The notes beneath the pieces are model-generated. The model made no database searches and was not told the DNA's origin. It was given only the letters and a program-made list of their open reading frames with translations. A stretch of DNA of 7,486 bases from Thioglobus_C sp964448305 (GTDB lineage: Bacteria > Pseudomonadota > Gammaproteobacteria > PS1 > Pseudothioglobaceae): assembly GCA_964448305.1 (NCBI GenBank), contig CAYUWB010000040.1:1-7486 (forward strand). The letters run 5' to 3'. Positions 1 through 5,594 of this stretch are shown piece after piece. Every line of letters begins with the position of its first letter. Within the stretch, counting starts at the first letter, position 1. Both the position numbers and the translations under genes were made by a program.

Positions 1-2016
1 CTCTAATCGATCAGCTGCTGCGTGGCGTTGAACATTGTCACTGCCCACTAAGATAATTTCCAAATCTTCGCCTTGAGGTGGGCCAGGCCTTCTAATAGAA
101 AACTTGAGTTTTTCAGCTGACGTTATTTCATCTGCTCTTGCTTTAAGTTTTTTAAGTAATAATTTAGAGGTCTGAACCCTTTCACTTGATGGGGATAATT
201 CAATGGTAAATCTTGCCACATGAGTAAAATATTTACCTACATTTGAAGTAACTGACTCTAAATCTTCACCTACTACCTCGCTGATTATTGCTTCCACTTG
301 CTTACTAACTGACTCTGTATAGTCAAGCGAGCTGCCTGCAGGCATCTGAAGTCTAGCATTAATGGTATCCACGCCGATGGCTGGAAACAAAACAAACTTC
401 ATATTGCTTTTAGCAAAATATAAAGATGACGCTAGAAGCAGAACAAACATAGCAATAACCATATAACGCCATCTTAAAACAATAGCTAAAAAGCCTTCAA
501 ACCAAACCTCTACTGCGTCAAACCAATGGCTAGTCTTAATCTTTTCATGCGAGCTTGCTAAGTGAGCTGGTAAAGCAATAGATACTTCTAAAAATGACAA
601 TACCAAAGCAAAAATCACCACGATTGGAATCACATAGATAAATTTACCCATAGTGCCGCCCATTAAAAACATCGATGAAAATGCCAAAATAGTCGTTAAT
701 ATGGTGGTTACTACTGGCATGATTACATGTTTAAAACCACGCCTGGCCGATTCAAATCGATCTTCTCCACGCTGTTTATGATAATGAATGCTCTCTGCTA
801 CAATGATAGAATCATCTACCACAATACCTAACACTAAGATCATAGCTGCTAATGAAACCAAATTGATTGTTTCTCCAGTTGCGCCTAACAGCGCAACAGT
901 TCCTAATAAACTTACTGGCAAACTAACTGACACCCAAAAGGCAGTTTTAAAAGACAGAAAAGCACCTAACACGATTAAAACTAGCGCCAAGCCCACCATG
1001 CCATTATTAGTCACAATCTCTAAACGGTTTCGAACATACTTTGACAAATCTGATGAATAAAAAATTTGCAATCGATTGTCGTACTTAGCATTCAAGTCTA
1101 TGATTTTTTCCTTAACCAAATCAACCGTGGCAATAACATCAGCTTGCTCCTGTTTGCGTACACGCAAAATAAAGCCTTTCTTGCCATTTACACGAATAAT
1201 TGATTTCTCTTCTACATTGCCACTTTCAATATTTGCAATATCTTCTAAACGTATAACTGGCCCCTGAAAAGTTGACTTAACAATGACATCCCCTACTGAC
1301 TTAGCTTGATCAAATTTAGCCAGTACAACAATAATTTTTTCATCGGTTTTGCTATGGTTTTGGCCTAAGGTATAGCGCTTATTGCTTTTGGAGATGGCGT
1401 CTATAACCTGTGGCAGGGAAAGCTTATGCTGGTAAAGCTTTTCAGGGTCTATTCTTACTTTTATTTCCCGATCAAGATAACCATCCTTAACTACTTCAGA
1501 TACACCTTTAACCAATTCGAGAGAGTTTGCAATATTATCAGTAATCTGTCTTAATTGCGCATAGGGCAAATCTTCAGCGCCAATACTAATCTTGATAATG
1601 CTTTTCCTAGAGGTTTTTTGATCTCTCACATTAGGCAAACTAGATACTTCCGCTGGTAAAGACTTAATGCGATTAACGGCGTTTCTAATATCCTGTTTTA
1701 GTGCATCAATATCACTTGCATCTTGAGACAGTGTTATCGTAATATTAGAGCGCCCTTCTCTGGAAACTGAAATAAACTTATCTATCCCAGAAATATTACT
1801 TAGTTCATCCTCAATAACATTAGTAACATTTTGTTCAACATCCTCAGGCGAGGCGCCAGGATAGGAAGTTGACACTGTCATAACCTCAAAATCAACAGCT
1901 GGAAATTGATCTCTTTGAATGTTATCAAGTGCCAATAAGCCGACTGCAATAATACTTACAGTAAAAACTAGGGCTAGTTTTTTTTGCCTAACAAAGAAAT
2001 CAAGGATACTATTCAT
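1..2016 (-). CDS. RND-family efflux transporter permease, AcrB-like (partial, C-terminus beyond window)
   Basis: Inner-membrane proton-driven exporter of the resistance-nodulation-division superfamily. The frame is open for 672 codons from the ATG at 2016-2014 to the window edge; AcrB-type proteins are about 1,030 residues, so roughly the last third is missing. Visible parts are a short cytoplasmic start (MNSILDFFVRQKK), TM1 at about residues 13-31, a first periplasmic porter region at about 35-335 with the typical YPGASPEDVE motif near 52-61, TM2-TM6 at about 338-483, TM7 at about 517-535, and the start of the second periplasmic region. TM4 carries VVDDSIIVAE with Asp401 and Asp402, matching the AcrB proton-relay pair Asp407/Asp408. 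The partner Lys and Arg of TM10/TM11 lie outside the window. The start fits the family N-terminus. It follows typA by 36 bases with no adaptor gene upstream. The substrate cannot be told. About half of its arginine codons are AGA/AGG, unlike its neighbours. Confidence 0.93.
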   Translation of the reverse strand, partial: MNSILDFFVRQKKLALVFTVSIIAVGLLALDNIQRDQFPAVDFEVMTVSTSYPGASPEDVEQNVTNVIEDELSNISGIDKFISVSREGRSNITITLSQDASDIDALKQDIRNAVNRIKSLPAEVSSLPNVRDQKTSRKSIIKISIGAEDLPYAQLRQITDNIANSLELVKGVSEVVKDGYLDREIKVRIDPEKLYQHKLSLPQVIDAISKSNKRYTLGQNHSKTDEKIIVVLAKFDQAKSVGDVIVKSTFQGPVIRLEDIANIESGNVEEKSIIRVNGKKGFILRVRKQEQADVIATVDLVKEKIIDLNAKYDNRLQIFYSSDLSKYVRNRLEIVTNNGMVGLALVLIVLGAFLSFKTAFWVSVSLPVSLLGTVALLGATGETINLVSLAAMILVLGIVVDDSIIVAESIHYHKQRGEDRFESARRGFKHVIMPVVTTILTTILAFSSMFLMGGTMGKFIYVIPIVVIFALVLSFLEVSIALPAHLASSHEKIKTSHWFDAVEVWFEGFLAIVLRWRYMVIAMFVLLLASSLYFAKSNMKFVLFPAIGVDTINARLQMPAGSSLDYTESVSKQVEAIISEVVGEDLESVTSNVGKYFTHVARFTIELSPSSERVQTSKLLLKKLKARADEITSAEKLKFSIRRPGPPQGEDLEIILVGSDNVQRHAAADRLE

Positions 2017-2041
2017 TGTTATTAGTATACCAATAACAATG
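2014..2041. repeat. 28-base near-perfect palindrome over the RND start codon, operator-like
   Basis: The arms CATTGTTATT (2014-2023) and AATAACAATG (2032-2041) are exact reverse complements, and the eight central bases AGTATACC pair except for one position, giving 13 of 14 matched pairs. The right half as read on the minus strand contains the RND start codon and the centre contains its putative -10 element. Such dyads are typical of operators for dimeric repressors, for example TetR-type regulators of efflux genes, but no regulator gene is in the window. In RNA it could also fold as a hairpin. On the plus strand it is followed by seven T (2042-2048), which resembles an intrinsic terminator, although no plus-strand gene precedes it. 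The dyad is seen directly; its role is inferred. Confidence 0.6.
2024..2032 (-). promoter_or_regulatory. Putative extended -10 promoter for the RND gene
   Basis: Read on the minus strand, 2032-2024 is TGGTATACT: an extended -10 TG motif, one spacer base, then TATACT (5 of 6 to TATAAT). No convincing -35 hexamer lies 16-18 bases upstream; a run of seven A (2048-2042 on this strand) occupies the upstream side. Usual spacing would put the transcription start at about 2017-2016, on or next to the A of the ATG. A transcript from here would be leaderless. The alternative is that RND is only co-transcribed from typA. Confidence 0.45.
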
Positions 2042-2052
2042 TTTTTTTATCT

Positions 2053-3873
2053 TTAATCAGCCTTTTTATTCCGCGCTCTTTTGCGTTCAGTTTCATTCAA
2101 TAGTCGCTTACGAATACGAATATTGTTTGGCGTAACTTCTACCAATTCATCATCGTCAATAAACTCTAAAGCCTGCTCTAAATCTAACTTAATAGCGGGT
2201 GTCAGCACAACCGCTTCATCTGTACCAGAAGCACGTACATTAGTGAGTTGTTTGCCTTTCATTACATTAACCACCAAATCCTTATCACGCGTATGAATAC
2301 CAACTACCATGCCTTCGTAAACATCCGTGTTGTGTTCAACAAAGAATTTACCACTCTTTTGCAAATTAAAAATCGCATAAGCCACGGCTTGGCCTTGGTT
2401 CATAGAAATCAAAGAGCCGTTGTTACGCTGACCAATCTCGCCTGTTTTTTGTGGTTTGTAAGCATCAAAGGTAGAATTCATTAAACCCGTACCTGTGGTT
2501 GCGGTTAAAAATTCAGTTCTAAAGCCGATTAAACCACGAGCAGGAATATTAAAATCAAGTTTTACACGACCATTACCATCAGGCGACATGTTGGTTAATT
2601 CGGCTTTACGCTCACCGAGTTTTTCCATGACGGTGCCTTGATGTTGTGTCTCTACATCAATACTCAAATCTTCAAATGGTTCACAAATCACGCCATCAAT
2701 TTCTTTTAGAATCACTTGTGGACGACCAACTGCCACTTCATAGCCTTCACGGCGCATGGTTTCAATCAGTACTGATAAATGCAATTCACCACGGCCAGAG
2801 ACAATAAACTCTGAAGGATCGTTGGTATTTTCAACGCGTAGTGCTACGTTGTAAATGAGTTCTTTGTCTAAGCGATCACGAATATTTCTTGAGGTGATAT
2901 ATTTACCATCTTGCCCTGCAAAAGGCGAATCATTAACACGAAACGCCATTGATACCGTTGGCTCATCCACACTTAGCGGCGGCAAGGCTTCTGCATGCTC
3001 TACGTCACAAATAGTATCTGAAATAGAAATGCCTTCAATACCAGTAACACAGGCAATGTTGCCTGCTTCAGCGCTGTTGGTTGAGATTTTTTCTAAACCC
3101 ATAAAGCCCATCAAATCAGCGACTTTTGCTTTGCGCTCAGTACCATCAGCACTAATGACTGCCACTTGTTGATTCTTTTTAATCGTACCACGAGTAATAC
3201 GGCCAATACCAATTGCACCCACAAATGAAGAATAATCTAGGGCGGTAATTTGCATTTGCAATGGCGCTTTAATGTCAACTTCTGGCGCGGCTACTTTTTC
3301 AACAATAGTCTCAAACATTGGCAACATATCGCCCTCGCGCACATCGTCTTCCAAAGAGGCATAACCGTTAATGCTTGAAGCATAAATAACTGGAAAATCC
3401 AGTTGTTCATCGGTCGCGCCGAGTTGATCAAACAAATCAAATACTTGATCAATAACCCAATCAGGGCGAGCCGCGTCTTTGTCAATTTTGTTAATCACTA
3501 CGATTGGATTTAAACCCTGATCAAAGGCTTTCTTAGTTACAAAACGCGTTTGCGGCATTGGGCCTTCTTGCGCATCTACCAATAAAAGCACCGAGTCCAC
3601 CATAGAAAGCACACGCTCTACTTCGCCACCAAAGTCAGCGTGACCTGGGGTGTCAACGATATTAATATGATAATCATTCCACTTAATCGCTGTATTTTTT
3701 GAGCTAATGGTAATGCCACGCTCTTTTTCTAAATCGTTAGAATCCATCATGCGATCGGTTGACTCAAAACGATCATCAAAAGTTTGAGATTGCTCGAGTA
3801 ACTTATCGACCAAAGTGGTTTTACCGTGGTCAACGTGCGCAATAATAGCGATATTTCTAAGTTTGGTATTCAT
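2053..3873 (-). CDS. typA: Ribosome-associated translational GTPase TypA/BipA
   Basis: A GTPase of the EF-G/LepA superfamily that binds the 70S ribosome near the A site and supports 50S assembly and growth at low temperature or under stress. It has 606 residues, the usual size (about 600-615). All GTP-binding motifs are present: G1 AHVDHGKT (12-19), G2 RGITI (52-56), G3 DTPGH (74-78), G4 NKID (128-131) and G5 near ASS (165-167). After the GTPase domain come an EF-Tu-like beta-barrel (about 205-295), two EF-G-like alpha/beta domains (about 305-475) and the BipA-specific C-terminal domain, with the family motif QLTNVRASGTDEAV (about 542-555) and a basic tail ending RKRARNKKAD. The ATG at 3873-3871 gives the canonical N-terminus but has no Shine-Dalgarno sequence. 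It is divergent from rlmE, and the RND gene follows 36 bases downstream. No intrinsic terminator in the typA direction separates them. Confidence 0.98.
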   Translation of the reverse strand: MNTKLRNIAIIAHVDHGKTTLVDKLLEQSQTFDDRFESTDRMMDSNDLEKERGITISSKNTAIKWNDYHINIVDTPGHADFGGEVERVLSMVDSVLLLVDAQEGPMPQTRFVTKKAFDQGLNPIVVINKIDKDAARPDWVIDQVFDLFDQLGATDEQLDFPVIYASSINGYASLEDDVREGDMLPMFETIVEKVAAPEVDIKAPLQMQITALDYSSFVGAIGIGRITRGTIKKNQQVAVISADGTERKAKVADLMGFMGLEKISTNSAEAGNIACVTGIEGISISDTICDVEHAEALPPLSVDEPTVSMAFRVNDSPFAGQDGKYITSRNIRDRLDKELIYNVALRVENTNDPSEFIVSGRGELHLSVLIETMRREGYEVAVGRPQVILKEIDGVICEPFEDLSIDVETQHQGTVMEKLGERKAELTNMSPDGNGRVKLDFNIPARGLIGFRTEFLTATTGTGLMNSTFDAYKPQKTGEIGQRNNGSLISMNQGQAVAYAIFNLQKSGKFFVEHNTDVYEGMVVGIHTRDKDLVVNVMKGKQLTNVRASGTDEAVVLTPAIKLDLEQALEFIDDDELVEVTPNNIRIRKRLLNETERKRARNKKAD

Positions 3874-3902
3874 ACGAGATAAGTGAATGCGAAAAAGGCA
3901 CT

Positions 3903-3908
3903 ATTATC
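3903..3908 (-). promoter_or_regulatory. Putative -10 box for typA
   Basis: On the minus strand 3908-3903 reads GATAAT, 5 of 6 to TATAAT. Start of transcription would fall near 3896, leaving a leader of about 22 bases before the typA ATG. The hexamers 16-19 bases upstream (such as TAATAT) do not resemble TTGACA, and no extended -10 TG is present, so this is a weak call. Confidence 0.3.
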
Positions 3909-3939
3909 CCGTAAAATACCCTTCAATATTAGAAATTAT

Positions 3940-3948
3940 TGATATAAC
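3940..3948 (+). promoter_or_regulatory. Putative extended -10 promoter for rlmE
   Basis: The sequence TGATATAAC has the extended -10 TG, one spacer base, then TATAAC (5 of 6 to TATAAT). The ATG of rlmE begins at 3954, six bases past the hexamer, so the expected transcription start falls on or within a base or two of the start codon. This implies a leaderless mRNA and agrees with the absence of any Shine-Dalgarno sequence. No clear -35 is present at 16-18 bases upstream. Confidence 0.4.
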
Positions 3949-3953
3949 TATTT

Positions 3954-4571
3954 ATGGGAAAAAAAGGCAGTTCTGGTCGCTGGATGAGTGAACATCTGAG
4001 TGACGAATATGTAAAAAAATCTCAGAAAGAAGGTTATCGCTCACGCGCTGTTTACAAGCTCACCGAAGTGGTTGATAAAGATAAATTTATCAAGCCAGGG
4101 GCTCGTGTGCTTGATCTAGGCGCCGCACCCGGTGGTTGGAGCCAAGTAGCCATTAAACTGGTAGGAAAATCAGGCCAAGTGATCGCCAGTGATATTCTAG
4201 ATATTGAGCCTATTCCTGGCGTGGATTTTTTGTGTGGTGATTTCACCCAAGATTCGGTTTATGAAGAATTGTTACAACTCACCGAAGGTCATAAAATGGA
4301 CGTCGTACTCTCAGACATGGCGCCCAACATGAGTGGACAACTTTCTGTCGATATTCCAAAATCGATGTATTTATGTGAACTCGCATTGGATATGGCCATT
4401 AAAACACTCACGCCTCAAGGCTACTTTTTTATTAAAGTTTTTCAAGGCGATGGCTTTGATGCTTTTGTAAAGTCTTGTAGAGAAGCGTTTGTTAAAGTCA
4501 CCATTCGCAAACCCAAGGCCTCTAGAGCACGTTCTAAAGAAGTATATCTTTTAGCAAATACGCTAAAATAA
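3954..4571 (+). CDS. rlmE: 23S rRNA (uridine-2552-2'-O)-methyltransferase RlmE (FtsJ/RrmJ)
   Basis: Transfers a methyl group from S-adenosylmethionine to the 2'-O of U2552 in the A loop of 23S rRNA, a late step of 50S subunit maturation in the cytoplasm. It has 205 residues against 209 in E. coli. It is a single Rossmann-type methyltransferase domain with the SAM-binding motif VLDLGAAPGGWSQ (52-64). The catalytic K-D-K-E tetrad is intact: Lys35 in AVYKL, Asp121 in LSDMAPNMSG, Lys161 in IKVFQG and Glu196 in SKEVYL, equivalent to E. coli Lys38, Asp124, Lys164 and Glu199. The basic N-terminus (GKKGSSGRW) is the usual RNA-binding start and supports the ATG at 3954. It is divergent from typA and lies 51 bases upstream of ispB, rather than beside ftsH as in E. 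coli. The gap to ispB shows no terminator hairpin, so the two are probably co-transcribed. Confidence 0.97.
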   Translation: MGKKGSSGRWMSEHLSDEYVKKSQKEGYRSRAVYKLTEVVDKDKFIKPGARVLDLGAAPGGWSQVAIKLVGKSGQVIASDILDIEPIPGVDFLCGDFTQDSVYEELLQLTEGHKMDVVLSDMAPNMSGQLSVDIPKSMYLCELALDMAIKTLTPQGYFFIKVFQGDGFDAFVKSCREAFVKVTIRKPKASRARSKEVYLLANTLK

Positions 4572-4622
4572 CAACTTTAAATCTTGCAGACTTTTTCCAT
4601 AATCACTTAAATTTGACTAACC

Positions 4623-5594
4623 ATGAAAAATTTTGAAGACATTCAAAAATTAGTCCAAGACGACATCACTAAGACTGATCAAGTATTGATTGATCACCTG
4701 AGTTCTGATGTAGCACTGATTAACCAAATGAGTGGTTATATTATTGGCGCTGGTGGTAAGCGACTACGCCCACTACTCTTGTTACTTTGTGCACGTGCAA
4801 CCAACTACCAAGGCGAACATCATCATTTAATGGCGGTGGTCATTGAGCTGATTCATACAGCAACACTCTTGCACGATGATATCGTTGATGAATCTAACAC
4901 GCGTCGAGGCAAAGACACTGCTAACGAAGTTTGGGGTAACGCTGCCAGTGTTTTAGTGGGTGATTTTTTGTATTCTCGCGCATTCGAGATGATGGTCAAA
5001 CCTGACTCTATGCGCATTATGACACTACTTTCTAAGGCGACTAACGAAATCGCTCAAGGTGAAGTAATGCAGTTGCTTAATTGCCAAAATTCAGCGCTAA
5101 CTGAAAAAGAATACTATAAAGTTATCGAGCGGAAAACGGCGGTACTGTTTCAAGCAGCAACACAGATTGGCGCCATCTTATCTGATACTGACGAAGCACA
5201 AGAATTAGCCCTTAAAAATTACGGCCTACACTTGGGTAATGCTTTTCAAATTATCGACGATGTACTTGATTATGAATCTGACTTCGAGACCATGGGTAAA
5301 GAAGTCGGTGATGACCTCGCCGAAGGCAAAACCACACTACCAATGATTTACGCTATTGAAAACACCGCTGGTGAACAACGCGACCTACTGATCAACGCCA
5401 TTGAAAATGCCGACAACACCCAGATTGACAAAATTGTTGATATATTGTCGTCAGTCAATGCTTTTGACTACACCCGACAAAAAGCACAGGAATCTGCTAA
5501 TTTGGCCAAACAATCTTTATCCACACTTCAAGATTCAGCCTATAAAGAAGCCATGATTTTGCTTTGTGACTTATCTTTAGCGCGTAAATCCTAG
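4623..5594 (+). CDS. ispB: Long-chain polyprenyl diphosphate synthase (octaprenyl type), IspB
   Basis: A trans-prenyltransferase that extends farnesyl diphosphate with isopentenyl diphosphate to give the polyprenyl tail (C40 in E. coli) of ubiquinone and menaquinone. It has 323 residues, the length of E. coli IspB. The all-alpha synthase fold shows GGKRLRP (44-50), the first aspartate-rich motif DDIVD (85-89) followed by RRGK (94-97), the conserved KT (171-172), and the second aspartate-rich motif as FQIIDDVLD (208-216). Ala80, five residues before the first motif, is small, as expected for long-chain products; the exact chain length cannot be fixed from sequence. The ATG at 4623 gives the IspB-like N-terminus but has no Shine-Dalgarno sequence. 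A weak -10-like CATAAT (4598-4603) lies upstream without a -35. The TAG stop overlaps the GTG start of dinG, which points to one operon. Confidence 0.96.
   Translation: MKNFEDIQKLVQDDITKTDQVLIDHLSSDVALINQMSGYIIGAGGKRLRPLLLLLCARATNYQGEHHHLMAVVIELIHTATLLHDDIVDESNTRRGKDTANEVWGNAASVLVGDFLYSRAFEMMVKPDSMRIMTLLSKATNEIAQGEVMQLLNCQNSALTEKEYYKVIERKTAVLFQAATQIGAILSDTDEAQELALKNYGLHLGNAFQIIDDVLDYESDFETMGKEVGDDLAEGKTTLPMIYAIENTAGEQRDLLINAIENADNTQIDKIVDILSSVNAFDYTRQKAQESANLAKQSLSTLQDSAYKEAMILLCDLSLARKS

Larger units (their letters stand above)
3874..3953. promoter_or_regulatory. Divergent typA/rlmE intergenic promoter region
   Basis: Eighty bases between the two divergent start codons must hold both promoters unless one lies inside a gene. 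The region is AT-rich and has no Shine-Dalgarno sequence before either ATG. A small dyad, TCAATA (3923-3928) and TATTGA (3937-3942) separated by eight bases, lies between the two -10-like sites. In DNA this AT-rich a dyad of that size may be chance. Confidence 0.6.

Noticed and set aside
788..1267. Two plus-strand open frames (90 and 63 codons)
   Set aside because: Both lie antisense to the RND permease coding region, whose frame is uninterrupted and has clear family motifs. They have no recognisable domain.
2014..2048. Hairpin followed by seven T on the plus strand, resembling an intrinsic terminator
   Set aside because: No plus-strand gene lies upstream; both flanking genes are on the minus strand, where the T run becomes an A run before the stem. 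The stem is also AT-rich. An operator or start-codon hairpin fits better, though a block on antisense transcription into typA cannot be excluded.
2081..3172. Plus-strand open frames antisense to typA
   Set aside because: They overlap the strongly conserved TypA frame and overlap one another, and show no family signature; shadows of the real gene.
3291..3485. Minus-strand open frame of 64 codons inside typA in another frame
   Set aside because: Fully contained within typA in an alternative frame, with no independent support.
4613..4618. TTGACT, a near-consensus -35 just before ispB
   Set aside because: The position 17 bases downstream lies inside ispB and has no -10-like hexamer, so it cannot serve the annotated start.
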